Source: Bisporella sp. PMI_857 (lineage: Eukaryota > Ascomycota > Leotiomycetes > Helotiales > Helotiaceae). From it: a stretch of DNA of 64,000 bases. The notes below the pieces were generated by a model. The model saw only the letters and a list, made by a program, of their open reading frames with translations. It made no database searches and was not told the origin of the DNA. Shown here in pieces: positions 37,394 through 51,554 of this stretch. How positions within the stretch are numbered: position 1 is the stretch's first letter; each line of letters begins with the position of its first letter. The translations under genes and the position numbers were made by a program. Where the stretch lies: the NCBI GenBank assembly GCA_021307315.1, contig JAJSPD010000023.1, forward strand, positions 558,001 to 622,000. Direction: 5' to 3'.

Positions 37394-38349
37394 CTACCGG
37401 TCCGCGAATGTCTCAGCTAGGACTCGGATACTCAGAATCATGACGAGCAAGCCGATCGTAACGATTATGAGCAGAGCGAAGCTGAACCAACCCAGCACCA
37501 TCGCTGTTGTGCCGACTCCGCTGCGCACGCTTCCGTTCCCGAGGTCTTTGGCGACAATGGAGGCGGCTACAGAGGCCGTGTGCTGCCATAAAACGGAGAC
37601 GAGCACAAAAATTGAGGCGATGAATATGATGGCAAGAGCAGTTTGGGAGACGGGTCGGGAGGGAAACGGTTTTACCTCGCGCTCGCTACCGTCACGGTCT
37701 TCTTCTTCGTGCCAGCCTGGGAAGGTGGCTAAGAGAAGGAGGCAGATGAATGCAAATACGATTGCAACAATACTACTATTCGTTAGTGGTGATTTGAGGG
37801 GTATGGTGTTGAACGGACGTACATAAGATATGGGAACACAATCATATCCTTGAACTGACTCGCAAGCCAGACCAAATTCAAGGGATCTTGATCGACGCTC
37901 ACTTCGTTCGCCAATGCCGTCGCATTGTTACTGCACAGCCAATCTCCCCCATCTGGATTGACACATATCCCAAAGTATCCAACTCTCGCTGATAGTCTAG
38001 CCGATCCAACAATATTTGAGATTGCAGTATGTACCCCAAAGTCGACTTGAGAGGTTGCCGGAACGGGCGAGTATTGTTGGTAATATAGCGATATAAGGAA
38101 GATGTTAGGTATAACTGGTGAAGATGACGAGCAGCCTGCTAATAAGAGTGCTATAATCTAATTAGTACAAGCCTTAAGAGTGACTGCAGAAGAGATACTT
38201 ACAGAGTAAAATGATTGCAATTGCAATCAGAATCATAAGCACATGGTGATATCCGAGGAATGGTATCAGCCCTAAGATCGTCAGCGAATACCCCTCTAAG
38301 CGATTGATATCAACATACTCAACCACCCTATCTGAAATCTTTGTGCCAT
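37394..38349 (-). CDS. fig1: Fig1-family Ca2+ regulator / membrane fusion protein
   Basis: A 269-aa multi-pass membrane protein from exons 38349-38319, 38271-38203, 38150-37823 and 37775-37394 (810 nt, exact). It begins MAQRFQIGWLRLIPFLGYHH, then a first transmembrane helix (about 20-40). The extracellular loop carries the Fig1 signature 'RVGYFGICVNPDGGDWLCSNN' with its paired cysteines. Three further hydrophobic helices follow ('SIVAIVFAFICLLLLATF', 'ALAIIFIASIFVLVSVLW', 'TTAMVLGWFSFALLIIVTIG'), giving four in all. Yeast Fig1 supports the low-affinity Ca2+ influx and cell fusion of mating; in filamentous fungi homologues affect mating and hyphal Ca2+ responses. The role here is inferred. Three short introns were placed by frame and by restored conserved sequence. 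Confidence 0.9.
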
Positions 38350-41300
38350 TGTAAATTCCTTCTACGAATCGTCTCCTTCGACTTCTTTTCGCTCCCGTCC
38401 TCGGAGGACGATGGAGCCGCAGCTATGGAATGCTACAAGCGTTGGATGTTGGAATTCGGTGAACACAAATTGCTCGAGGAATGCTGATAGCGTAGACTCG
38501 AAAACGTGGTCTCGTGAAGGTTGTGTAAATAGATAATCGTAACTCGTGATAATCAGTGGTATGAATCGCAACTATTCACGACTCAAAAAATGGTTAGATG
38601 ATAAACTTTCCACAAGCAAGAATTTGGGGAAGATGTTCAGTTTGTATGTAAAGTGGTTTTCTTTCAAGCTCACAAGGGAAACGACACTGCGGACTAATAG
38701 TGATTGCAAAAATTGAAGGAGGTTGGTGTGACTACGTTGCTCTCCAGCCTTCGATTTTCGGTGTTGCCGGAATGTTTATTCTCCCCTCGCTAAAGCACGC
38801 CCACCCGTCGGCATGGCGACGGACACTAAAGCAGGTCCCCGTCCCTAAGTGACCCAAGATTATCTGCCAGCGCGAAATCTGACAACAACGACAGCGTTGC
38901 TATGCACGTGCGTTTATTGATTTTACGTCGCATGGACATGAATTCGATTCACCTCATATATTAGGCTTCTCATCATCTGGTCACTTCTGTTAGGTTTCAA
39001 TTTTTTGGATGCTTATCATAATTGATTTCGAATTTCGAATTGATTGATGCTATCTTAATGGTTGTTTGAAATGGTCAATCATCCAGTACTTTTTGAAATT
39101 GAGTCAAATCTTCTTAAAATGAAATTTGCTCTCGCATCCAGTATCCACTCTTGTTAGTAGTCAGGCCACTCTCATCCTTTGCACAACACCTGCGTTGAAA
39201 TTGAAGGTATCAGACAAACGTGTATTAGTATAAAGGAAGGCGAGGAAAGAAACTATATATAGATACATAGTAGTATGTATCTGCCAATAAATTTTAACTC
39301 AAACGGTATTCCTGTATTGTGTTATAACCTTTCAATTCGAATAGGTGCTATGGCTTTTTTACAACTTATTCCGGTCTGTTCAGACATTCTAATATGTGGC
39401 CTATGGCATCAAGGATAGTGAGCAATGCCTGGATGATTTTACTCGTGGTTAGAAGTGCCAATGCTCCTTCACAAGCTGATTCCACATTTGTCATTTCCAA
39501 AAGCAATTGGAGAGTCTGGCTATGGCAATGGCATCAGAGATCCCCCTGAAAGCTTTGTGTGCTCTGCAAATGTATTGACGAGATGCACCGTTTTTTTTAA
39601 AAAAAATTAATATCAACGCAACACACTTCACTGTTGATGCTTCTTGCTGAATTTGAGCTGATGCATGTTCAAAGTATGCCATTGCCTATGACTTGGTCTT
39701 GAGCTTGTGATGCACAAGCACAAGCAAAGATGGTGGCTTACCACCCACGCATGTATTGTAGCTTGAGACGAAGAAACAAAACGCAGCATTGCCAAAATTC
39801 GAGTCAGTATATTCAGTCTCCAAATCAGAAGACTCGGAATAGCAGTATTTTTTCATGAAAGCCTACAGTTGGGGGCCATCGATTCATGGATTTTCAATAA
39901 GGTGACGGAAAACCACAGCTCTCAGTATTTTTCGTTTCGAATGAACTTCACATGTGTCTTATTCAAATACCATTTTCTTCACCTGTTAAGAAAAGAACGG
40001 CCTATATATTTGTGTACCTTGAGAGTAGCTGTACCGCACAGGCGATTTATGATCAGATCAAACCTTGCCGCACGAGTGGTCATAATCAGGAATCAGTAAA
40101 AGACAGCTATTGAAATGTTGTCAGTTCAAACTTTGACAACCCCTTCCCTCCAGAATCTCATTACCCAGACAATGGCTAAAGATGGAAGACTGCGATGTCA
40201 AAGCCATGAGCTCTTTCTATGGGGATGAGAAGTCTCAAGCTTGAGGCAAGGGACACGGAAGTGAGAGATGAGACGGCGCGGCAGAACCTAGTTATTACTG
40301 GAAAGGAGTGGGTTAAGGAGTATAGTGGATGCATATGGAGAGTAATGGGCGAGGTCTATGATCATAGAAGAAAGGATTATGAGGCCAATAATGTTGACAT
40401 AGGCGGGGCTAACAGAGTGGTGGAGAAGGGTGTCATGGTCGTTGATGGACTAAATGAGAGATGCTATCGTAAATGACATGTTCGGTAGCTTTCTTCTTCC
40501 TGCTTGCCATTTGCAATTTGATGTTTCTCTAAAATACATTAATCAAACATGATGACTTTCTCTCTAAGATTTAACGTTAATATGTGCAAACAACATGTGC
40601 TCCGAAGGACTCCGTAAATCTGGCTTTTGTATGAGGATTTCCTTTTTCACTATTTTCATTTTTTATCGTGATTATAGAAAATGTCACATAATTAATCTGA
40701 AATATGGATAATTTATCACATACGGGACTATTAATCATAATATCGTTAAGGACGTCCTACTCCTTCTCTCTTCAACATGGGGACTCACAACCCCTAATAT
40801 TAAGCGAAAACCTAGTCTAGCTCTGCTCTGCCACTACATCCCTATTGCAATACTTAGGCAGTGCCTGCTAATATGAAATATCGTGTACCTTCTAAAATGC
40901 GCATAATTAAATTTAATACAAGATAATGGCCTGGAGAAGATTGTCACTTTATGCTTAAGTCAACACCGTTTTCAAGGTGTGCGCCAAGGAAGCAATTCAC
41001 AGCCTCAAATCCATCGCCTTGGTCAGCTTGCTTGCATTTTCTACTTTGGGACACTGCTGTCACACTTGCTCAATAGGAGGATCAGAGTGAAGGTAGAACG
41101 CATCCCGTGCCACGTTCAGGATAGAGTAATGTTTCATACACCATAATATTTGTTGTTTCATGTGCCCAACACTTTCCATATCCAGCTGTCGCTTTAGGAC
41201 CAAAAATCCAGAGCACTGTTCTATGGTATGATGATGGATTGAAATACCATTGGCTTCCTATGCCGCCATCCGAGAGGCTCCTCTGTGATGACTTCAGGTA

Positions 41301-41782
41301 TTGTCCAGTCTTGAGATACGTGGCGGGCGGTTATGGTAATATTGGAGGCATGCCTGACTGAGTGGCTTGTGAATAAGACTATTTTGATTTTATGAAAAGG
41401 AAAGAATTTGTTCAAGAACGAAAAAAAAAAAAAATCTAGTGTTTGCATCGTACAGATGCTATATGACGAGATAGTGCAAAGAAAGTCGTCAAAATAAGCT
41501 AATGGGATGAGAATATCTGAAGCTTGGCTCCTGACCACCGCCTCTTTCTGGATTTTAAAGGATGATGAATAACAACCAGATACAACAATTGCCAAAATTT
41601 TCGCAATCCTAGTGAATTTTGGACCATATAAGAATAGTCTCGTGGTTGTTTTGGGATTACCCCATTGACATATGACCCATTTACATCCGGCATAACCAGA
41701 ATTTTACTCTACCTAAATTGATTTCATCATTCATAAACATTGAACATTATCCTCCGAAGAACATATCAACATCCATCTCGAA
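38350..41782. other. 3.4-kb AT-rich interval
   Basis: The promoter of fig1 on the left and of the small secreted protein gene on the right. 40500-40930 is especially AT-rich. One 85-codon frame (plus, 40219-40476, MGMRSLKLEARDTEV...) is highly charged and of unknown meaning. No transposon reading frame or terminal repeat was found. Confidence 0.55.
40219..40476 (+). CDS. Hypothetical 85-aa charged frame (uncertain)
   Basis: ATG-started frame with many Arg, Glu, Asp and Val residues and no recognisable domain, signal or partner exon. Codon-like composition is not convincing. Listed because it is the longest ATG frame in a 3.4-kb gap; it may be chance. Confidence 0.15.
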   Translation: MGMRSLKLEARDTEVRDETARQNLVITGKEWVKEYSGCIWRVMGEVYDHRRKDYEANNVDIGGANRVVEKGVMVVDGLNERCYRK

Positions 41783-42236
41783 ATGTATATTGACGGGAAA
41801 TTGGCTGCAGTGCTTGCCCTCTGTTCAACCATTGCTCTAAGTGTGGCAGCCCCATTGCAGGAAAGGTACTGCGTATAAATTATATGAAATAGTTCGTACC
41901 CATTTACTAACTTCGTTTAGCACTACAGCCTCTGAAGCAAACTTGAACTATAAGAAAGTGGCCCCGGAAGAAGCGTCTTCAATTCCTGGCACCATTGCAA
42001 ACATACACTTCCGACCTGTCCGACCCGGTTTTGTGATGGACGGTCTGGCTCCAGTACCTAAAAACATGCAGCTAACTAAGAACCTGAATAAGATTGGAAC
42101 TAAAAACAGAAACAAGAAGCAGAGAAACGGAGAGGGTAAAATATCTACGACTGCCGCAAGGAGAGACGGACGATCCGAGGAGCAGAAGCATGACAAAACT
42201 CCGAAAGAAAAGTATATGATTTGGCTAAAAGAGTGA
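41783..42236 (+). CDS. Small secreted basic protein (effector-like candidate)
   Basis: A 132-aa protein with exons 41783-41865 and 41921-42236 (399 nt, exact). The 55-nt intron has a strong TTTACTAAC branch point and TTTAG acceptor. Residues 1-24 form a clear signal peptide (MYIDGKLAAVLALCSTIALSVAAP). After it comes a Thr/Ser/Glu stretch, a middle part 'SIPGTIANIHFRPVRPGFVMDGLAPVPKNM', and a strongly basic tail rich in Lys, Arg and Asn. There is no cysteine in the mature part, no membrane helix and no domain I recognise. The basic tail could be a nuclear-type signal or a protease-processed peptide region. A secreted location is inferred; the function is unknown. An upstream ATG in the intron frame is out of context, and the signal peptide decides the start. 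Confidence 0.68.
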
Positions 42237-42861
42237 GGAGCACGACGAGCTGGATGGTAAATGGGGTTATGGTTATTACAATATTCTCGTTTGGTTGGCG
42301 TTTGGTTGCTTTCTTTGAGCTGGATATCTGGATTTGGAGTTATCACAAAAAATGACTCGGGCGGTGCCGACCTCTATGGGAATGCGATATCGGGACAAAA
42401 GTATTCTTGGATAGACATTGGCATCGGAATTCAATATTGACACGGGCTCAACATTACCCGAACAATTCCCTTGACAGTTACTGCAGCGATTTCTCAATTC
42501 GTGCCTTTGCTATTATACGTGTTCGAGTAAGGTCGTGATGCAAAATAGTTTTCAGAAAGTGATGGCTTCCTCTTCATCCTCTAGAAAGGCGAAAGATGAT
42601 AGTAAAATATATACGAATTGATGCGTGGCGGAGGAGAAAGCATCTGTTGATAACCTGTCGCTCATCGCCGGGTCGGGGTTGAGGGCCCATAGCCGCACTA
42701 TGATATATTCCTACTGTGGCTCACCGCTAACGGTAAGACCGTGGTCGCGGGGTAAAAGCCAAAAGAAAAATTTGGACCCGACCTCACAATCTGATCTTTC
42801 TTTTTGCCATCAACACCAATTCTGTGTTTTATACAATCCCTTGATCTGTCACACTGCAATA
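42237..42861. other. Spacer and SHMT promoter
   Basis: The 3' flank of the secreted-protein gene and the promoter of the SHMT gene. CT-rich sequence near 42795-42850 precedes the SHMT start. No gene was recognised. Confidence 0.6.
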
Positions 42862-44458
42862 ATGTCCACATACGCTCTTCCAAAGTCTCACCAGGAGGTA
42901 AAGTTGCCACAAAATGAGGAACCAGACACATATTTGCTGACTCACCTTGGGTGTAGCTGCTGGAGAACTCCTTGGTGGACACTGATCCGGAGATCGCAGA
43001 GATTATGGTATGTCCTTTTGAAGACTGAAGGACTCTTCGGGATTGCTAATTCTAGTCAGAAACTTGAGATCCAACGTCAAAGAGAGTCAATTATCCTCAT
43101 CGCTTCCGAAAATGTTACTTCCCGAGCTGTCTTTGACGCCTTGGGATCGCCTATGTCAAACAAATACTCGGAGGGCTATCCAGGTGCTAGATACTATGGT
43201 GGAAACCAGCACATTGACTCCATCGAGTTAACTTGCCAGTCTCGTGCTCTTAAAGCCTTCAACTTGGATCCTGCGAAATGGGGGGTCAATGTTCAATGCT
43301 TGAGTGGTAGTCCAGCAAACCTTCAAACCTATCAGGCTATCATGAAGCCTCATGACAGATTGATGGGTCTTGACCTACCACATGGTGGTCACCTGAGCCA
43401 CGGTTACCAGACTCCCCAACGCAAGTAAGTTTAGAACTCTCTAGGATAAAATTCGGCCGTTGACTCAATCTAGGATTTCTGCCATCTCCACCTACTTCGA
43501 GACCCTCCCATATCAAGTTGACCTCGAAACTGGTATCATTGACTATGATACCCTACAAAAGAATGCTCTTCTATTCAGACCTAAAGTTCTCGTTGCTGGT
43601 ACATCTGCATACTGCCGTCTAATTGATTACGCACGCATGCGCGAGATCGCAGATTCGGTCGGAGCATACCTTGTTGTTGATATGGCACACATCTCTGGTC
43701 TTATTGCTGCTGGCGTCATTCCTAGCCCGTTTGAGCACGCAGATATCGTTACCACGACTACACACAAGTCTCTTCGTGGCCCCCGTGGTGCTATGATCTT
43801 CTTCAGAATCGGCGAGCGTCCAGCAACCGCTTTCCGCAAGACTGTCACCCAGTATGACCTGAAGGATCCAATCAACTTTTCCGTCTTCCCAGGTCACCAA
43901 GGCGGACCTCACAACCACACTATCACTGCTCTCGCCGTTGCTCTGAAGCAAGCAACTACACCTGAATTCAAGGCTTATCAGGAGCAGGTTATCAAGAACG
44001 CCAAGACCCTCGAGGTTGAGTTCAAGAAGCTCGGTTACAAGCTTGTCGCTGATGGAACTGACTCTCACATGGTGCTAATTGACCTCCGCCCACAAGCTCT
44101 CGATGGTGCCCGTGTCGAGGCGGTTCTCGAGCAGATCAACATTGCTTGCAACAAGAACGCCACTCCAGGTGACAAGTCCGCCCTTACACCTTATGGAATC
44201 CGTATCGGTACACCAGCCATGACCAGTCGTGGATTTGGTGAGCAGGACTTCGCCAGAGTCGCTAATTACATCGACCAAGCCATCAAGATCGTAAAAGAGG
44301 TGCAAGGTGCATTGCCAAAGCCAGACAATAAGCTCAAGGACTTCAAGGCGAAGGTTGCTAGTGGCGGGGTCGCCAAGATCAATGAGTTGAAGACCGAGAT
44401 TGCACAATGGGCGGGCAGCTTCCCTCTCCCAGTTGAGGGATGGAGAGCCTCAGCATGA
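42862..44458 (+). CDS. shm2: Serine hydroxymethyltransferase, cytosolic type
   Basis: A 478-aa PLP enzyme that interconverts serine plus tetrahydrofolate with glycine plus 5,10-methylene-THF. Exons are 42862-42897, 42957-43007, 43060-43424 and 43474-44458 (1437 nt, exact). Introns 1 and 2 were placed to restore '[28 protein letters not shown]'. Landmarks are '[20 protein letters not shown]', '[20 protein letters not shown]', '[15 protein letters not shown]' and the PLP-lysine motif [13 protein letters not shown] with Lys at about 249. '[17 protein letters not shown]'-type and '[16 protein letters not shown]' follow. The N-terminus ([12 protein letters not shown]) has no mitochondrial targeting signal, so the protein is expected in the cytosol. 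Length is normal for the family and all expected motifs are present. Confidence 0.97.
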
Positions 44459-46491
<2,033 letters not shown>

Positions 46492-47536
46492 GTGATGCTG
46501 GTAGCTATTAGCGTGATAGATGTGGCTGTGAACTTGGACACGGAATTTCCTTATTTGTAATTTAGGACGTCATTGCGTTTCTCGTTCCCTTCGAGGTCCC
46601 CTCAAGTAGTGGCTGACTTGTATCCACCATGCACATTATGCACTGCGCTTCCATATGTCCTTCAGCATCAGAATTGATATCTATCTCAACATATTCTGTG
46701 CCGCTGTTTAATAGAATTGCCCCTATCGAAGTCTATCTAATGTACTTGGAATTTTTAGGCAATATTATGAGCTCGTTTCGGGGTCCTCGTGCACAATCTG
46801 TAAATCGTTATCATACTGAATAGTAGTAGAAAGAAATGAGCCTGTGTACGCCGTAAAGACAGACGCCAGCCAGTGTCAATTTCAAATGTATCATTACGCT
46901 TTGTGCATCGAGGCTTGTGTTGTTGATTCGTGAGTCCCCCAGTATGGCAGCAAATGGTGCCTATATAGGAAGTAATGTCCTTTCCTTCCTTCTTTTCCTG
47001 GCTGCCTCATAAGGCTGTCGCCAATCTTCATACCTTCCGCATGATCTTCACTTCCCCGATCAGCTTACAAATGTTTCTATGCACGATTTATATTCTACTA
47101 GACGCTAATAAGACACTGCTGAGTGGCTCTAGCTCAAAACCAAAAAATAATCCCATGATTAGCATCTACTTTGGCACAAACAAGAAGCATTATCGACTTT
47201 ATGAATACTCTCAGGACATCTCCTCATATTCTGGTGCTCGATGTGGCAAATTATTTGTCGCAGTCAAGCTTGCAGAGCGTGTTTGAAATAGACGTTGATA
47301 CAATAGACTCTGGAGGGCTCTCTAGGTTCAGAATGGAAGTTATGCAAACCCAACGCCAGAAGCTGTTTTTCTGATATTAAGTTCTGGTCGATTACCACGA
47401 CATATTAAGGTTTGTTTTATAATGATATTCTTACATTATGGCTATTATCGCTTAGGTCTCAGCACAAATAGCGTTTCAATCGTACGCTGCCTCTCTGGCT
47501 TGTGTCTAGCTGCGTAACCACCTCCACAATACACCC
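46492..47536. other. Convergent 3' flanks
   Basis: Tail-to-tail spacer between pep4 (+) and the EVE-domain gene (-). Frames of 60-100 codons at 46.6-47.4 kb show no features of a gene. Confidence 0.6.
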
Positions 47537-48524
47537 TCACGCGATTTCATCACCGTTCTTCCTCATAACGCCAGTGAGAAACTCCCACTCCTCCGCGCTA
47601 ACCTTGCTAACGCTCAGCCTGCTCAGCTTTAGCATCTGCATATTCTCTAGCGGGTTTCCTTTCTCTCCTTGGAAATCCTTCAGCTCTCTTAACGTGATCG
47701 GCGTTTCCAGCTTCTGACGGAATTCGACGTGCACGACGGACCATTTTGGGTCTTCAGGTGTGGATTTTGCATCATAATATGGCGCGGAAGGGTCATGAGC
47801 GGATACTGGAAATGTGAGCATCTTTGACATTAGATCCAGGGTGCGAAAGCGGCAACGACTTACAGTCCGGAGAATGCTCTTGGACTATTTCCATTGTACC
47901 AACGATTGCAGGCACTTTACAACTAGAATGATAGAAAAATGCAAGATCGCCCTTCTTCATCGCACGAATGTTGTTGCGTGCTACATATCAGAGTTTAGCA
48001 TACATCATACCTCGGAATACATGCAAGAGGTTTTACCAGGATATGCTCGAATACCTGCAACACATGTTATTAAGGTTTTCATAAATGAACGGGAATGAGA
48101 GGAAATTACCATCCCAAGGCTCAGGCACGGTTTTTGCAGCTAGGTCATCGATGGAGAATTTGATGTCGTGACCTTTCTCAAGTCGAGATTCTGGCTCGGC
48201 TTTCATAAGCCAATACTGACGGTCGCTCGAAGGTGGAGGTTGCGCATTTTTGTTGTTGGTGGTGGCAGGGTGCTTGCTTTTCTTCTGAGCTCCAAATTAG
48301 AGATATACTCAAAAGAAACAATGACAATAGATACACACAGATTTCACATCTCGATCGACCTCGTTTGCAGCCTCACCTTTGGGTACTGGGACGTGTTTCT
48401 TGGCAGGTTGACGCGGTTTCTCTTCCAGATCCGAAACGTTCGTGGTAGACACCTTTCGGCTCGATCGTCGAGGTTCTTCTATTGCGAGATCCTTTCCCAG
48501 CTCCTTTGCTTTCCGCTTAGCCAT
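47537..48524 (-). CDS. EVE-domain protein (THYN1-like)
   Basis: A 254-aa protein from five exons: 48524-48339, 48284-48110, 48054-48037, 47980-47864 and 47805-47537 (765 nt, exact). Exon 3 is only 18 nt. The N-terminus (1-80) is basic and Ser/Thr-rich ([20 protein letters not shown]), likely nuclear. The EVE domain (about 82-250) starts '[22 protein letters not shown]' and contains '[27 protein letters not shown]' and '[10 protein letters not shown]'. It then has '[14 protein letters not shown]', with the ending '[14 protein letters not shown]'. EVE folds are related to PUA/YTH domains and bind modified bases; THYN1 is the animal member. A role in reading modified DNA or RNA is inferred. The micro-exon is supported because it restores the conserved segment 'WDGIRAYPGARNNIR'. 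Confidence 0.9.
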
Positions 48525-49130
48525 GACAGAAATCTAATTCTCGATTGCAATGGAACGGAATTGTCTTGATTTGACTTCACTCCTTGGAGAAGTCCCGCTG
48601 GATATGATCAGTCTTGGCATAATGTACACGTGATGTCTCCAATTACAAGTGAATGTTTGGGTACATAGACTTTTATCACCCTAAGCAGAAATGAAGTGAC
48701 TCTAAATGCGATGAGGAGGGGTTATCTCGGGATGCCATCCCAACGGGAGTCAATCAAAACCCTATTCACAATCATACGTGGAGGGAATCTCGTTCTCCAA
48801 TCCCCGCGTCAAATGCAGGACTCGGATTAGATTGGGCTGGGTCTGATGTTGTGCAAGTGCAAGGATTATTACGCCTCCCGCATCTGTCTTTGATTATCAC
48901 CCACCTCACCTGCTCCTCCACACGATGTGCCAACAGACTCGACCCTTTTCCTTCACTAATTAATGTACCCTGGTGCCTCACGGCTCAAAGATAGTGGGAT
49001 AGAGAGAGCCACTCGAACAAATCCTAGCTACGACTCCATTCTCAAGTGCCGCATCTAGCTAGGATGCTGGCCAGTCTGTCTGATTCAGTACATCGTATGA
49101 AATCTGGTGATCAAGGAATCTCATTATCCG

Positions 49131-49152
49131 TGCCATGCCATGCCATGCCATG
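49131..49152. repeat. (TGCCA)4 simple repeat
   Basis: Four perfect TGCCA units plus TG. It contains overlapping CATG sites. No gene lies within 600 bp. Confidence 0.9.
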
Positions 49153-50884
49153 ATGAAAGGATGATCGGTCCAGCCAACCGGCCAGGTTCATTCGTCGGGA
49201 AAACTAGTCCTGTTCCACAAACGTCTGCTTGCTTGAAAGAAAGGGCAAGGAAGACTAGAAAAGAGCCGATACTGATGAAGCCTTGGGGATACGAAAAACG
49301 TTCTTCTCGAGACTAATTCAAACCTCTTGCAAGAAGGGATCCGTGTCGATGGCTTATACCAACATATCAGCCAACCACAATAAATGTCAGAATGATGATA
49401 TCGTGGTACGAATAAGCAGAAAGTTAAGACTACATCTTACCGCTGCTGTCTTTGTGACCAGGATTCGGATAATTCGCACATGATTGGCCAGCGCACACAA
49501 AAAGGTTGGCCAGTTAGTGCCGTGAACTAGCAATAAATGAGTTTGGAATGAGCGACAGCAGAGAGAGGAGAATCCCGATTTGCACAGGCCGAGTGGTAAC
49601 AGGCACAGGACGGAGGTAAGGCTGGCATGGCATGGTTGGCCACTAATGTATAAATAAGCTTAAGGTTATTATTCCACATTGATGAGCCAGCGGATCTGGC
49701 CCTGTTCTCTTGTTCCCTTCTCCGTCCACCAGTCCTGACTGAGTTATAAAACCTGTTCCCCCCTCCTTTCTTTCATGTCTCTTTCTCCCCTTCCTACTCC
49801 TTCATACCAAAGGCTGTCCCGGTCCTCCTGTCTGGATTCTGATTCAGATTTCAGATTCTGCAACCTCCAGGCCCTGGCATCGTGTTCTTTATGCTGCCGC
49901 TGTTAGGCGTATCATTGCAGATCTTACCGAGAACATGGCAACCAAATGGAACATTTGCGCCTTCAACAATGCCGCAATTTGCGATCCCGTCCTTTTAGAA
50001 TGCTCTAGGACCTCATCTGAGTAGCTCTCGATCGATCTAGTTGCACTGCGACCGCCATGTTTCTCGGTGGAATTCTCCTCGTCGTTCTTGGCCCACGAAG
50101 TCCCGGCCCCCCGGTTCACAAGGGCAGCGATGCGTTTTCACCCGTTTTGAGCGAAAAGTCAAAAAATGACCCCTTTGGGCTCGTTCAAGTTTTGCTATAC
50201 CATATTAATCACTTCACATGCGAATATTAACTGCCCAGCGTGTAATTCCACAAGAGACCATGCCCTGATGAGCGTATTCGAATTGTGCAGTTTGGTGGTG
50301 GCTGGAGGGGTGAGGTTGATTTGACATGATGATTGCTAAACCACACAGGAGCAGCTGATAGGCTCGTTTCTTAGCTGCCTAGGTTTTTTTTCTCGCTCAA
50401 CTTATCTGTTACGTTCGAAGCCAAACAGCGGCCAGCGAACAGCCGTCATTATTTCACCCTCTTGCGTGTTGGTCAGGCAGGCCGTACCCTTACCGTGCGT
50501 CTATTCATACCCCGACCTTTTTGTACCGACCTAGTTTTTACTCCACCGTCCACCGTCCACACGCTTCAACCCTCCCACCCAAGGGATCTCCCGCGATCCG
50601 GTCTCTTACGGCACCTGCTGCTGCACCCAGGAATTGGACTCTGCCCATCCGCCGGGAGTGCGACTCATCCCTTCGGTCCGCCTCAAACTGCTTGCTTATT
50701 CTGTCTGGACTCACCTGCAGTGTGGCAGCCGTGTGTGCACCGTCATTATTTGACGCATAGTGTTACAGTCTCCTCCACCAGCAGCCGACGCTTCCATCCC
50801 CCCCAGGCTCCACCCACTCACTCTATCGACCATCTAGAGCCCATATCTATATTCGGCTCTTAGTTAGGATCGTCTTCTATTACT

Positions 50885-51541
50885 GTAAGTCACTTCCGAG
50901 GCGTTCGCTCACATGCTGTGCGCCGGTTTTTACATTTTCTCGTCTACCTCGCGCTCTCTCCGCTCTCATCGCCACGTAACCTTGGTCAGCTGGCGGATCC
51001 CGTGATGTGCTGAGCTCGCCCTTCACATCCCACCTATTCGACCAATCCAGTGGCATGAAACCTACGGGCACAGTGCAGTGTAGCTAACAATTATCATGTT
51101 TCTTAGAGATATATCTAATTACGGTATTTCTTATCGATCGGGCTTAATATTCCAAGGGGAGTTCCCTTATCTCGAATTAGGTTTAGCGCATGGGTTAGAC
51201 CCGAGAGCACTGAACGATCGCATTCTGCCCAAATAATCAAAACATCGCGCGTCAAGGAACTAGGTAAGCCCTCCATTCCTTTGTCTCCTATCAAGCCGGT
51301 ATCGATGTCTCGTGACATCCTGTCGATGATGCTGCATCCACTGATGGGTGTACCTCGTCGTTGGTGACGATGTTGATGGTGTTGATGGCCATTGCCCTCC
51401 CCTTTCTGCATTGATCCATCAACCGCGTCGCGACCCCATCGCGCCTGTCTTGTCTCACCCTTGGCTACAACTTTACTCCTTCGAGGCCTTAATTGAGGCC
51501 ATGCTTGCGCTGCGAGTGCTAACCTAGTATCTCTTCTACAG
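50885..51541 (+). promoter_or_regulatory. Probable 5'-leader intron of swi1
   Basis: A consensus donor (T|GTAAGT at 50885) and a consensus end (branch GTGCTAACC at about 51515, acceptor CTACAG ending 51541) flank 657 nt with no conserved coding frame. The acceptor lies only 13 nt before the swi1 start codon. Joining the borders gives a leader whose first downstream triplet is ATG, the three-codon upstream frame described in the findings. More than one intron could lie here. Confidence 0.5.
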
Positions 51542-51554
51542 ATGGGCTGCTGAT

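Larger units (their letters stand above)
48525..51554. other. 3-kb upstream region of swi1
   Basis: Divergent space between the EVE gene (-) and swi1 (+). It holds a (TGCCA)4 repeat at 49131-49152, a CT-rich stretch around 49740-49860, and the probable swi1 leader (50.4-51.55 kb) with an intron. No other gene was recognised. Open frames near 50460-50860 are a by-product of C-rich leader sequence. Confidence 0.55.

Noticed and set aside
37332..37826. 164-codon plus frame opposite fig1
   Set aside because: Antisense shadow of the Fig1 terminal exon.
42938..42944. TGACTCA (Gcn4/CPC1-type site) near the SHMT start
   Set aside because: It lies inside intron 1, where CTGAC serves as a likely branch point; a regulatory reading is not needed.
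43619..44407. Long minus-strand frames opposite SHMT
   Set aside because: Shadows of a strongly codon-biased gene on the plus strand.
50462..50863. 133-codon frame in the swi1 upstream region
   Set aside because: Starts without ATG and reflects the C-rich leader sequence.
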